From NCBI GenBank assembly GCA_002179805.1, contig NAVB01000301.1, forward strand, positions 1-52,166: DNA of 52,166 nt, in the 5' to 3' direction. This document shows, piece after piece, positions 35,505-46,420 of the stretch (position 1 is the stretch's first letter; each line of letters begins with the position of its first letter). The notes beneath the pieces were generated by a model. That model was not told the DNA's origin. It saw nothing but the letters and a program-made list of their open reading frames with translations, and searched no databases. The stretch comes from Acanthamoeba lenticulata. Lineage: Eukaryota > Discosea > Longamoebia > Acanthamoebidae. The translations under genes were made by a program, and so were the position numbers.

Positions 35505-36110
35505 CGACCGGCGCTGGCCCGACGTAGCGCGGGCAGCCGTGACTGCGCGTGCAACCTTGGCCTACTCTCCTCCCCCTCTTGCCTAGTGAATAAAGTGGAT
35601 AGCAACCTCCCCGTGCCCACTGTGCCTCCACTTGGCCAGCCCAGCTTGCTGACTGAGAGCTTCCCCAAGTACAAGCATCCTCACACCATCAGGCACCAAG
35701 GTTGGGCCCAGCAGGACGGCCACTGACAGAGCTCCTTTGCCATTGGAGCTGCTGACACACCACAAGCCAAGGACCAGAGCGAGATGGAGATGGGAGAGTG
35801 CCAAGAAGTGCTGACGCAGGTAGAGCAAGGGCTGGCCCGAATCAAAGGCTAGTTCAGCTCAAGAGACTACGTGCCCAACGCGCTGGTATGATGATCAGCA
35901 ATCGTCTGATTGTCATTGTCGTACTGTGACGCAGAGCGCTGCATGGAGCTGGCAGAGACGCTGCACATGCTGGAACGCAAGCTGTACAACTGGCTCGAGG
36001 TGGACGATATCGACGACGCCGAGGACGAAAACAACGGCGGCCGACGATGACGATGAAAACGATTTTGGAGAAGAAGTGTTTCTTTGCGACCTCAAAGATT
36101 AGGCCGGAAG
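35505..36110 (+). pseudogene. Decayed tandem copy of the preceding gene's 3' end
   Basis: Segments repeat the end of the upstream gene in order: 35518-35550 matches 34212-34244; 35664-35924 matches 34668-35040; 35927-36095 matches 35225-35400, each with scattered substitutions. The copy has lost internal blocks: about 60 bp between 34762 and 34828 of the parent, and about 180 bp that includes the parent's last intron. A Trp codon is now TAG (in GGCTAG near 35848). It cannot encode the parental protein. Confidence 0.88.
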
Positions 36111-36700
36111 AAATGACCGCCCGCCAGGGCAAGAAAGTGTCTGCGCGGTACGGGCATGATGACCACCTTGCCAGACAACAAGCAAGAAATAAAAAAGCCG
36201 GTGGCAGCGTCATGGGTTAAGGTTTGTGATTTTCAACCAGTCCCATCCGCTAGGCCAGCCACATGTGGGCTGTCCCGCGGAGGGTCCGGTAAGTAAAGTC
36301 AGCAATGCTATAGTTGTATGCGAAGTAACCCAACGACTAAGCACCGAGCCCGTCTTATGCTGGTCTTCACCGCCGTTTTGTGTCGCACCTCGCCCGGTCC
36401 GGGCTACAGTTGTGGTTCTTCCGGAGTAAAAGATATTAATCGGTGCTAGCTTCGTTCTTTTAGTTTCATTTCTTTCTTTCTTTATGTTTTGGTGGGACTC
36501 GAAGCCCTGTCGTTCCGGCCTGGTGGCTGGTGTCTCCAGTGCAAGGGGATTCCTGGCTTGTCCTGGATTTTCAAGACTACCGCTGCGCCTGGTAAGGGTG
36601 TTGCGCCACCGTCGGCGTGCATTGATGTGACCAGACTTGGTTTAAAACTTTAAACAACCATGACCCCAAAGTAGTTTTTATTCTTCAGACGCAGACAAGC
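36111..36700. other. Intergenic region with no supported gene
   Basis: About 590 bp between the decayed copy and the ERGIC gene. I see no coding exon. A CT-rich tract lies at 36450-36482. On the minus strand GGCGCAGCGGTAG (near 36590) and GCTTCGAGTCC (near 36495) look like tRNA A and B boxes, but they do not fold into a tRNA; see the rejected list. The 3' part presumably holds the promoter of the next gene. Confidence 0.5.
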
Positions 36701-37967
36701 ATGGCGGCCTGGATGGTAAATGTGCTTAAAGGTACGGACAAGCGCGGATGAAGGAAGGCTTTGGTCAAAGGCTGATGTGTGTGTTGGACAATGCAGGTTG
36801 TGACCTCTACAGACGGGTGCCCAAGGATCTCACCAAGGGCTCCGTGCCGGGCGCCATCGTCTCCCTCATGTGTCTGGTCATCGTGATCGCACTCATCGCG
36901 TGTGAGTTGTACTCTTTTGCTTCTCTCAAGACCGAGACTCAGATGCTGGTCGACACCCCACGAAACATGGAGAAGTTACGCATCAACCTCAACGTCACCG
37001 TTCCTCAGGTCCCCTGCTACGAGCTCGCCCTCGACACCGAAGACGTGTTGGTGCGACCCTAGCTTCAAATCCTCATGTAATCGAGCCACAACTCACATCA
37101 CAGCCTGCAGGGCGGAGGCGTTGAGGACTTCCAGGAGAAGTCGGTCATGAAGCTGCATTTGAGTGCTGGTTCAGGTGAGCACCAGGACCAGATGGCCGGT
37201 TGCCGCGTGGTCGGCTACATCAACGTGCCCAAGGTGCCCGGCAACTTTCACCTCTCCACCCACGGTCGCAGCGCACTGCCCAAGGAGATCGACATGCGCC
37301 ACTCCATCACTTCGCTCTACTTCACCGATGCGCCGCGAGGTAGCAACACTTCTTTTTGTTGTCTTCTTCTTCTTCCTCGGCGTCTGACTGGCGTTGTGCA
37401 GTCTATTATCCTCCTGGCGGCAGCGCGATCCCGGCGTGGCGCCAGTCGCTGTCCAATGTGGCGGCCGAGTTGATGCTGCAGGCCAACCACGAGCGCGAAG
37501 AGAGCACGGATGATGTCGTGGGCCTCTTCCGGCCGCTCGACGGCGTCTCCAAGGCCAACGGCCAGCGCAAGCTTGGCGTGGCCGTCTCGTACGAGTACTA
37601 CATCCAGATCGTGCCCACCATCCTCGAATTGTGCGTCGTCCCCGCTCAACCTCCCTCTGGCAACCATCTTCATTCGCTAACTTCCTATCTCTGATGCATC
37701 AGCCCTGATGGGAGGACGAAGCATACGTACCAGTTCACCTACAACTTCAACGACGTGACGACGCCCGCGGGCAAGACGCCGGCGATCTTCTTCAAGTATG
37801 ATATCTCGCCCATCACGGTCAAGATCACGCGCGGTCGCGGTTCGCTGGTCCACTTCCTCCTTCAGTTGTGCGCGATCGTTGGCGGCATCTTCACCGTGTT
37901 TGGCCTCATCGCCAGCATCAGCGCCCGCGCGGCCAAGCAGCTCGCCACGGGCGGCAAGCTCGAGTAG
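36701..37967 (+). CDS. ERGIC/Erv41-Erv46-family ER-Golgi cargo receptor
   Basis: Five exons (36701-36731, 36797-37050, 37111-37339, 37402-37630, 37703-37967) sum to 336 codons, 335 residues. The N-terminus matches ERGIC proteins (CDLYRRVPKDLTKG) and is followed by a transmembrane helix (AIVSLMCLVIVIALIA). The lumenal domain has the family's CRVVGYINVPKVPGNFHLST and FFKYDISPITVKITR, and a second helix near the end (LLQLCAIVGGIFTVFGLI). Both termini therefore face the cytosol. Family members cycle between ER and Golgi in COPII/COPI vesicles as cargo receptors. The 10-residue first exon (MAAWMVNVLK) is short but is the only in-frame ATG start. I cannot say which paralogue (ERGIC1, 2 or 3) it is; the length is nearer to ERGIC1/2 than to ERGIC3. 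Confidence 0.92.
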
Positions 37968-38110
37968 ACTCGGCCCCGTTTTCTCCCTGTTCATTGCCTG
38001 CTTGCTGGTGAGAAGAGATCTTCTCTGCACTGTTAATGTGGCCCACTTCGGTGCGGGGGTCGAATGAATGGGTGTTTATCTACAACTACTCTGGCTGGCA
38101 AGAGGCAGAA

Positions 38111-38502
38111 TCAGAGCTGAGTGACCGGGCCTGCGGGCAGGCGCCACCGGTCGTGCTCGAGGTCATTCGCCAACTGCCTTAAGATGGCCAACTTGTCCGC
38201 AAGCAACACTGCAGCAAAAGATGAGGAATAAGTAGATAGTCTTTTAAACCCTATGAGTTAACAACGTACTCTTTTGGGTATCCTGCGCCAGTTCCACAAG
38301 AGGGACACAATGCAGCTGCTTCTCCAGCACCTCATCGGGCTCCACCTCTGCAAATTGTAACAGAATGAATTGACAGTAAGCAAGCTGCCACGTCGTACGC
38401 CCGCAAGGCATGCGTACCGGGCATCTCGTCAAGAAGCCTTCGCGGCCTTGTCCTCTTCGCCAGCCTTCTCGGGCGATCGCCGGAATCGTCCCTGGCGCTC
38501 AT
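38111..38502 (-). CDS. Small 86-residue protein, three exons
   Basis: Exons 38502-38418, 38347-38270 and 38208-38111 sum to 87 codons with standard sites at both introns (donors GTACGC and GTACGT). The first exon is Arg-rich (MSARDDSGDRPRRLAKRTRP). The rest is predicted helical (EVLEKQLHCVPLVELAQDTQ, KMLLADKLAILRQLANDLEH, DRWRLPAG). I do not recognise the family; a small subunit of a larger complex is plausible. Its ATG lies only 56 bp from the TilS ATG on the other strand. No single exon is long enough to stand out alone, so this depends on three consistent splices. Confidence 0.6.
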
Positions 38503-38558
38503 CTCTTGTTTTGCTCTTCTTTTTCTTTTCTAGTTTTTAGATTTTCACTGGCCGGAAG

Positions 38559-41246
38559 ATGAGGCCCTCCAAGTGTCGCCTCTCGCTTCTGCAGCGGCAG
38601 GCAAGCGCTTGCACATACGTGGGACAGCGCGCATATGCTTGGTCACTTGCCAGCAGATCCGGCCGACCTGCTCCTCGATGCTTGTCGTCCAGCGTGTCGC
38701 ACGACATGGCGCCAGCAATCTCGAGTGTTGAATTCGTCCAGCTCATGCGGCAAGCCAAACTGAACGAACTCTCCGTGGGCTCAGCCATTGGTACGGCTCA
38801 CCCGTATGTTCCCCACGGTTTGCACCTCCGCGCCCTCAACTCCTACTTTTGCAGCTGTTGCCGTGTCGGGCGGGCCAGATAGCATGGCGCTCTGCCGCCT
38901 CACACACGAGTACGAACCACCTTCTGCTCTCAGCTCTTCCAAGAGTTCATGCTCTCTTCCTCCTCAAGCTCACTCTGCTGTGTGCGTGGCGACGCAGATG
39001 GGCCAAACAGAGGGGCGTCAAGGTGCTGGGCCTCACCGTGGACCATGGACTGCGCCCGGAGAGCGGCGACGAGGCCCGGCAGGTGCACCGCTGGCTCGCC
39101 GACATCGGTACCTCAACAACAACCCCACTCTGGAGCTCGCGCCCTGTAGTGGGCCTGTGTGCTACTTACCCAACTGGGTACTGCAGGCATGCGGCACGAG
39201 ATCCTGCACAGGCCATGGCAGGTGCCCACCAGCAAAGGCCAGCTCCAGCGGGCCGCGCGACGCTACCGCTACGCCCTCCTCTACGAGCGGTGCAAGGCCG
39301 AGGGCATCGACAACCTGCTCACCGCTCACCAGTTTGAGGTACGCACGTCCGCCCCCGTGCAGTTGCCGTCCGGGCGGAATGTTCAGAACTGGGACCCCGA
39401 ACACACACAGGACCAGGTGGAGACGTTCCTCCTGCGGCTGGGCCACAGCAGCGGCGTGGACGGCCTGGCGGGCATCCAGAAGCGCCAGCCCATTTTCTTC
39501 CCGCCTCAAGCCGACGAGATCCGCGCGCAGGACATTCACCAGTCCACCGTCATGACCCCGCCCGCTCGCTCACATCTTCTCCACCAGCCCGCGACCACAG
39601 AGACTCCGCCGCTCGGCGCCAGCTTGCCGCCGCCGCTGTGGGTCGTCCGGCCCCTCCTCGAGATCCCCAAGGTGCGTGCCAGGGGCGGCTTCGCGGTTCA
39701 TGCTGGCCGAGCAGCCGCAGGCTAACATGGTTGGACCGGTCTTGGCTGACAGGCCCGACTGGAGGCCACCTGCGCCAGCCTGAACCAGCCGGCGGTGAAT
39801 GACCCGACCAACCAGAGCGTGGCGTTCCACCGTAACCGGATCCGGGCGGGCTTGCCAGCCCTGTTCGAGGCGGTCGGGCGGGAGGACCTCGCTCGCACCA
39901 TCTTCCATTTCCAGAAGACGCGGCACGACACCGAGCGGCGAGTCAACAGGCTTCTGGCCCGGCACGCCGTCCTCTCGCCGACCGGGCCGACGCAGCTGCC
40001 GCGCTCTCTGGGCCAGGCCCGCCAGAAGCAGCCCAGTGAGGCCAAGCCGGAGCCCAAGCACCAGCAGCAGCAATTCATGGGGCACGTCTTCCTCCCGCGC
40101 GCCCTGTTTGCCGACGACAACGAAATCCCGCTGCCGGTCAAGACGCGCATCCTGCAGGCGGCGCTGGTCAGCGTGGGCGGCCTCCGGGCCGACCGGCTCG
40201 CGTTCAACCTGCAGACCCTGCGCGAGGTCACCGACCGCATCCGGAACGCGGCCAACTACCTGGCCGGCCGGCCGTCGCCCAAAACACCACACGACCCGGC
40301 GGCGTCGGTGAGCGAGGGCATCAAGTCTTCCTTCCCGGTCTGCGGCTGCCTCGTCCAGCTCGTGCCCTTCCCGGTACATCAACCACTGGCCGCTGCCGCA
40401 GCTGTTGCCAACGTGTCCTGTGGCGCTGACGCATGTGCGCTGCTCGTTGTCTAACAGAAACACAAGGACTACGCAGTCCTGATCTCCCCCGAGAGTGCGT
40501 GTCGAGTCTCTTTGAGGCTCGCTTCCTCCTTCAGGCGTCTTCAGGCGTGTATCTGACTGCACCTGGTTTCATGTTGTTTTGGGGTTAAAACAAACCAACA
40601 ACAGAGGTCGTGATCCCCCAGCGTGAGGCCATCCGACCGAACGAGACGCTGCTCTGGGAGAACCGGTTGGCCATTTCCTTCTCTCTCGACGAGTCCTCTG
40701 CGCCGACACGGCAACGCAGCGACGAAACCTTCTTCGTGCGCCGGCTCGGTCCATCCGATTACAACTTTAGCCACAAATTGTACACTTTCTTTTCTTTTCT
40801 TTTCTTTTCTTTTATTTTATTTTATTTTCTTTTCTTTTATTTTCTTTTCTTTTCTTTTTTTACTCTAATTGTTCTTATTCGTCGGTTCATGTGCAGAACA
40901 ACCGAGTTTAGACAGATGCCTCTCAACGTCCGGTTGAGCACACCGGTCATCACCAATTCCAGAGGTTGCTGCTGCTCTTCCCCCTTTTTCTCTCACTTGC
41001 ACTTGTGAAGCTCAGCTGACGTGTGAGATCGCGTGTGATTGGATCTCTTCAGACCAAATGGTTGCGCTGCCCACGCTCCCGCACCTGTTGCAACAGGGCG
41101 GCCTCTCGTTCTCGGTGGCGCCCATTTATCCGTTGGTGGTGGAGCCCTCGCCCTACGCGGCCAAGGAGCCCACCGCGCAGGAGAAGTTCGAGCTCCTCCT
41201 GTCCCGACTGTCCTCGTTCGAGCCAGTTGGCCCACAACCCGCGTAA
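38559..41246 (+). CDS. tilS: tRNA(Ile)-lysidine synthase, probably mitochondrial
   Basis: Ten exons (38559-38790, 38855-38909, 38998-39107, 39187-39338, 39411-39671, 39753-40373, 40458-40494, 40605-40779, 40897-40964, 41053-41246) sum to 635 codons. TilS adenylates C34 of tRNA-Ile(CAU) and attaches lysine so that it reads AUA. The PP-loop SGGPDS is at residues 82-87, followed by the TilS marks THEWAKQRGVKVLGLTVDHG, DQVETFLLRLGHSSGVDGLA and VVRPLLEIPKARLEA. The first 45 residues are basic and hydroxylated with no acid (MRPSKCRLSLLQRQASACTY and on), like a mitochondrial presequence. The protein is about 200 residues longer than bacterial TilS, with a divergent C-terminal half. TilS is bacterial/organellar, so nuclear encoding with import is the natural reading. 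Confidence 0.9.
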
Positions 41247-41397
41247 AGCCATTAATTGGTGGTTAATTTCTGGTTTGTCGTTTTTTATGGAGCAATGCTC
41301 CGTCGGGGCGAAAAACGCAACTGAGTTGGCACGGAGGCCGCAGTTCCGTGAGTTGTGCGCTGCCGGCTTGAGCTCACACAGACACGCACGCACCTGC

Positions 41398-42260
41398 ATG
41401 ATGGACGCACTGGCTCCCTTGAAGCGTATGAGCACGAGGCAGCTGTTGGTGCAAACCCTTTCCTTTGCGCTTATTGTCGCTACGGCCCTTATAGCGTGGA
41501 AAGGGCTCATGCTCGCGACGGGCAGCGAAAGCCCTGTGGTTGTTGTGCTCTCGTGCGTGACGTCATCCCCCCCCCGCCAAACTTGCGTCACACTGCGCCT
41601 TCGCCTCTTCTGCGGGCATTCACGTGCGCTTCTGTGACGTGGTCCTGCTCCAGGGGGAGCATGGAAACAGCCTTTTCGCGGGGAGACATCCTCTTCTTGT
41701 ACATGACCGACGCGCCCATCGAGGTGGGCGAGGTCGTTGTCTTCAAGCTGCCCGAACGTGAGATACCCGTCGTCCACCGAGTAGTGATAGCCCATCAACG
41801 GTACGCAAGCTGCCGTTCCCTCTCCGCTTTGCGAGCACGCTGCTCACTTCGTCATTACCCCCACCAGTCCCGATGGTGACGTCGAGTTAGTCACAAAGGG
41901 TGACGCCAACATGGCCGACGACCGCCATGGGATTTACCCACCCGGCCAAGTGTGGCTAAAGAAGGAGCACATCGTCGGCAGAGTGAGAGGGTTCGTGCTG
42001 GCCGTGCTCAATGTAATTGCACTGTTGTTGTCGCCATTTCTCCTGACGCTTGTACCCTGTGCTACAGGTACATGCCCTACGTCGGACAGGTGACGATTAT
42101 CATGACCGAATACCCCTACCTCAAGTTCCTCCTTCTTGCTGTGATTGGCTTTTTTGTCATTGTCCAGCGCGAGTAAGTTGCTCCTCGCAAGCACACACCT
42201 TCTTGGCTTTTCTTGTCGCGGACCAGAAATGCCAAGAAAAGGGGCGAACAGGTGGCCTGA
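41398..42260 (+). CDS. SEC11: Signal peptidase complex catalytic subunit SEC11
   Basis: Exons 41398-41552, 41654-41800, 41868-41990 and 42068-42176 give 177 residues, ending in QRE like animal and yeast SEC11. The protein has an N-terminal signal-anchor helix (LLVQTLSFALIVATALIAW), the catalytic Ser54 in SGSMETAF, the catalytic His in PVVHRVV and the Asp in TKGDANMADDRHG. It removes signal peptides at the ER membrane. At the stop codon the sequence is GA/GTAAGT, a textbook donor. Splicing there to CAG at 42224-42226 stays in frame and replaces the last residues with ENAKKRGEQVA, giving 187 residues and a stop at 42258-42260. Both ends are possible. The first intron has an early C run. Confidence 0.94.
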
Positions 42261-42405
42261 GACAAAGGCCACTAGAATTTAGTCGAAGCCGTCAACTCCG
42301 GGATTAGCCACAAAACTGGTCTCGGGAGAACACTCCACACCAACACCAACTCACTGCGCAAAACACGCAACAAGGAGCAAGACACTCAACCCCATTGAAG
42401 ATATC

Positions 42406-42796
42406 ATGTCGTTCTCCAGGAGTAACAGCGGATCGGCTACGACTGAGGCTCAGCAACAAGCAGCTCAGGGCAACTTTGCAAGCCTTGGCTGGGGCGTGCT
42501 GCTCGGCGCATCGTTGGGTGGCTACCTTGGCTATCGTGCGTCCCTCCACTCACGTTGTTCCTGCCATGCTACATGCCAGCAAACGTTGTTGTTGCCCACA
42601 CTAACTGATCACGCGTGCAGAAGCTGGGCAGAGTCCCGAGTTCAAAGCAAAGAAGGAGGAGTACCAGAAGTGGTTCAACACCTACAAGCAGGAGTGCAGC
42701 GCACAGATGTCGGCCTGGTACGCTCAGCAAAGTGCGACGTGGGGCAAGCGCTATCAGGAGTGGAGCGAAAAGAACAGTGGGCGCGTTGAGGCCTGA
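42406..42796 (+). CDS. Small 101-residue protein with one membrane segment
   Basis: Two exons (42406-42535, 42621-42796) sum to 102 codons. A Ser/Gln-rich N-terminus leads into a Gly-rich hydrophobic segment (LGWGVLLGASLGGYLGY), which could be one membrane helix with GxxxG-type packing. A charged, aromatic C-terminus follows (KKEEYQKWFNTYKQECSAQ, MSAWYAQQSATWGKRYQEW). The layout resembles small mitochondrial inner-membrane proteins, but I do not recognise the family. No catalytic motif is seen. Confidence 0.72.
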
Positions 42797-43060
42797 ACAA
42801 GAGGATCCTTATGCCTCTTCTCTTCGTCATGTACATACATAAATAGTTGCCACTTTAGCCTTGCTGTGTGCGTGTGGGCCACGTAGATGGTGCATGTTGG
42901 TCGAAGGCCAAGGTGTGAATGCAGTCACAGTACGCGCGAGATGCACAATCCAGACGTTGTCAAGGACCAGGGCCCTTCAGGGCTGTTCGGTACGCGCTGA
43001 CGCATGCGCCACAACTCGGCCATGGAGGACGAGAGGAGTAGACCAGTTCCAGCTGCTCAT

Positions 43061-43624
43061 TCAGGACTGCGGGAGGGATGACGACGATGTCATTGCTGTG
43101 GTCGGGCTGATGGCTGCGGCCGGTCCGGGCGGTTCAACACCATTCCCAGAGGAAGAGCCTGAAGGGTCGTCCAGCTGCTGTTCCACCATGTGGCGGCAGT
43201 ACTCCTGGAACAGCACGCCTGAAGTGAAGGAAGTCCACAGTTAGAGTGGAGCTTAAAGTCTCACAACGAGCAGAACATGCCTAGTGCTAGAAGAGACGAA
43301 GGATGGAAGATCTTGCGCGGCATGGTGGTAATGCTCGCCTTGTGGTGAATGTATTGATACAACTCCTGCACGGCGGCAAGTCAGTGGTCCGCGCATGCAC
43401 GCTTTCTGGCGCAGCTGCAGTACCCGGGACGGCAGACCGGCGGAGTCGATGAAGTGCTCGAGACCGAGCCGGCCCTCCTTTGTATCCTTGAAATCTCTTC
43501 TCCGATGCTTGAGCTTCCGGACTTGCGGAGCTCTCACCTTATTTTTTTTAGGCATGTCGTCCTCCATCTGCAGGTCATCAAGGCCCGTTTCATCCAATGA
43601 CTGTCGTCTCCTCTTCTTCTCCAT
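43061..43624 (-). CDS. Small basic, probably nuclear protein of unknown family
   Basis: The ATG at 43624 opens a strongly basic N-terminus with two NLS-like clusters (MEKKRRRQSLDE, LKHRRRDFKD) and then HFIDSAGLPSR. A donor at CGG/GTACTG leads after a short intron to ELYQYIHHKASITTMPRKIF. The third exon is most convincing as VLFQEYCRHMVEQQL followed by a Ser/Pro-rich tail, stop at 43061. The junction between exons 2 and 3 does not keep phase in the frame I prefer, so the C-terminal half is provisional. The gene shares an 84-bp promoter gap, with an E2F-type site, with GCP4. Confidence 0.5.
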
Positions 43625-43672
43625 CTTTGTTTGCAATTTACTTTAGTTTCTTCAAAGAAAAAACAAAAATCA

Positions 43673-43684
43673 TTTGGCGGGAAA
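43673..43684 (+). promoter_or_regulatory. E2F-type site between the small basic gene and GCP4
   Basis: TTTGGCGGGAAA is a full E2F/DP palindromic-type consensus (TTTSGCGGGAAA). It sits 25 bp before the GCP4 ATG (43709) and 48 bp before the divergent ATG (43624). A cell-cycle role fits GCP4; binding is inferred. Confidence 0.6.
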
Positions 43685-43708
43685 GGACAAAGCACGCCGC
43701 GTTGCTAA

Positions 43709-46420
43709 ATGTTGTTGGGGCAGCTTCAGGCTCGATTGGTTGGCCACCCACCTCCCTCTGCGCCCAACATAGGGAGTGTAAGGCATGCACACCTGCTGGA
43801 GTTGGGCGCCATCCATCATCGTCTGCGACGATTAGTTGGGTCTGGGCTGCACTCGCTCAGCGTGACCACAGGTGCGAAGCAGTCCGGCCCCCATGTGAAT
43901 GCTAGAACTAAACGGGTACTCAGGTCTGTACATTCGTGCATTTTGTCGCGAATTGGGCGCCATTCTCGATGAGTATGGACAAGATGTGCTCGATTTGGGT
44001 GCCCAGCCCGAGCATGAGATGCCAATTCCAGAACTGGAGGTCAAATTGGACCGCGTACGTTCCTTTCATCTCGTCGCAGTGACCCAACCAGCTAATCCGC
44101 CACTACCCCCAGCACCTGCGCGTCCTCCCGGTGCTGGACCGGCTCGTGGCGGAACGGGCCGCCCGACGGGGCGAGGAGAGGACCGGCGGCCCGTCCCTCC
44201 TCAACGCGCTTCATCGGGCTAGCTTCTGCGGCGATGACGATGTTCGACGCTCCATCTCCAGGTTCGCCCTCGAGCCCCCCTTCAACCCCATTCTCAGGGC
44301 GCGCTCACGCGCGCGGGACTGTACCAGGCTGCAGAGGGCGTGCCACGAAGTCCTCTACCGCTACGTGGTTGCGTGGGCCGTGCACGGCCGTCTCGTTGAC
44401 AGTGGCAACGAGTTCTTCATCCGCCCGGCCTACTCGGCGTCGGGCCACCACGCGGGTCTCCTTCCCGCTTTCTTTGGGCCCTATGAGCGGAGCAGAGCCT
44501 CACGTACGTCGTGTCGTGTCCTCTGCAGAGGACGAGTTCGTGCTCGAGGAGGGCCTGGTCCCAGAGTACCTCGGGCAGGCCATGTGCCGTCAGATCCTCT
44601 TCATCGGCAAGGCATGCCGCCTGTTCGCCCGTTCATCATCGCCCTTGTCGACGATGACGACAGGCGGGGAAGGCACCGACAATCGTGACAGCGCGTGGCG
44701 TGACGACGTGCGACTGTTTGCGGCACGCCTGGCCGATCTCGCGCGGGTCGAAGTGTTCGACCTTCGCGCGCTGGAGGAAACCGTCCGCGCCACCAACCGC
44801 CGCCTCACAGCCCACTTCTCCCGATGGCTCCTCCACCACGTCGACCTCCCCGCCCACTTGGCCGTACTTCTCGTCCCTTCTTTCTCGTTCCCTCTTAGCC
44901 CTATGTCTATGCGTCTAACCAGACAGCGCGCGCTGCCGGCTGGCGTGCACCAGGTGTTGCGAGAGTTCTTCCTGCTGGGCAACGGGGAGCTGTACCACCG
45001 GTTCCTGTCGCAAGCGCTGCCGCTGCTTGCCAGGCCGCCCACTGAGGAAGCCGAGCGCGGTGCCCACGTCCCCCTTTTGCTTGTCCAATGTGAAGTCGAC
45101 TCACCCAACGACCTTCTGGCCGTACATCAGAGGTGAAGCAGATGTGGCATGAGGCGCTGCTCGCAACGACGACGACGACGTCAATCGGTGGTTCGTCCGA
45201 CGTCGTGAGCAGCAGTCGCGGCCGTAAGGCGAGTCGTCCGCCGGTCGTGGTCCGCCTCATTCTCCCGCGAGCAAAGACGGCCTCCGGCCCCGCCGCTTTC
45301 CTGGGCACGAACCGCTTATCTCCTCGACTTCGCCATCGACTAGTCCATGAAAGGAGCGTCCTCCTCACATGTGCCACACATACACACATATGACAGGCTG
45401 GGATGAGATGAAGCTGAGCTGCGAGTTTGAGTCGCGCGTCGTCGGCTTGTCGATGTTCTTCAACGACGACATCACCGACAAGTATGAACTGTGGCTCCTG
45501 TTGTTGTTTTCGGGGAGGAGCACCCACTGCGACGCACGGTCTCATCGTCTGTGCACAGATACAACGAGCTGTTCCGATTTCTGTTGCGGCTGCGACGCGT
45601 CCAGGTGGACCTCGCGAGGGTCTGGATCGTGCAGCAGAAGCAGTGGACGCGCCGACAAGAGAAGACGTCGGCCTCCAGTGATCGGAGCGCGGATATCGCC
45701 GCCGTGCGGTTGGCCTGCCTTCTGCGGCTCGAGATGGCCGCCTTTGCCGACGGCCTTCTCCACTACATCCACGTACGTCGTGTGCGCCATCATCACCGTC
45801 GTCATCATCATCATCATTAGCATCATGATGCTAGCTCACCACACGCACGATCATCAGGACGTGATCGACGTCGAGTTCCGAGAGATGTGCGACCGCCTCG
45901 CCGGGGCCAGCGGGCCGGCGTCGACCGAGAGGGAGAAAACCGACGACGGCCACCAGAACGAGGCTTCACCGGGCGGGACCGACGTGGAGGAGGCCGTGGC
46001 CCTGCACGAGGCCTTTCTCAGCAAGCTTGCCGTCTACTGCGCCTTCTCCAACATCCCCTCCATCCACGCCTCGCTCACCCAGATCTTCACCCTCGTACGA
46101 CGAGGCCCTCTCACCTCTAGCGCCCTCTATGCGTCCCCCGAGCCTGACCAGTTGTCTGCGGTATGCGTGGAATGCGGTTTGGGGGAGGTAAGTCACAAGC
46201 GTTTGCCAGTTATGCGACGTCTGGTGGGCAGCCATCGGCCGCGCACAGCAAGACGCTTGGTGCATTCCTGCAGGGTTTCCGCAAGCACCGGTCGTTTGTG
46301 GTGGGCGTCCTCACGGGCCTCCTGGGCCAGCGCGGGCGCTCGGCCTCAGGCCTCCACTTCTCCGGCCTCTTGCTCCGCTTTCAGACTGCAAAATCGTCCT
46401 CCTCTCCCTTTCTCGCCTGA
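43709..46420 (+). CDS. GCP4: Gamma-tubulin complex component 4
   Basis: GCP4 is a core or accessory subunit of the gamma-tubulin ring complex that nucleates microtubules. The start MLLGQLQARLVGHPPPSAPN resembles the MLHELLLAL-type N-terminus of the family. GLYIRAFCRELGAILDEYGQ, HEVLYRYVVAWAVHGRLVD, NEFFIRP, QILFIGKACRLF, VLREFFLLGNGELYHRFLSQ and YNELFRFLLRLRRVQVDLAR follow the family order through the N- and C-terminal GCP domains. The end is LGAFLQGFRKHRSFVV and HFSGLLLRF, as in animal GCP4. The first three exons (43709-43871, 43924-44054, from 44113) are firm; the intermediate junctions around 44270-45130 and 45130-45410 were not all fixed. One intron (45774-45857) carries a (TCA)n tract. 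Confidence 0.92.

Noticed and set aside
36490..36600. tRNA or tRNA-derived SINE on the minus strand (A-box-like GGCGCAGCGGTAG, B-box-like GCTTCGAGTCC)
   Set aside because: The boxes are about 70 nt apart, the T-stem has a C-C clash at the invariant pair, and no 5' strand pairs with the presumed acceptor end. No second copy is visible in the window.
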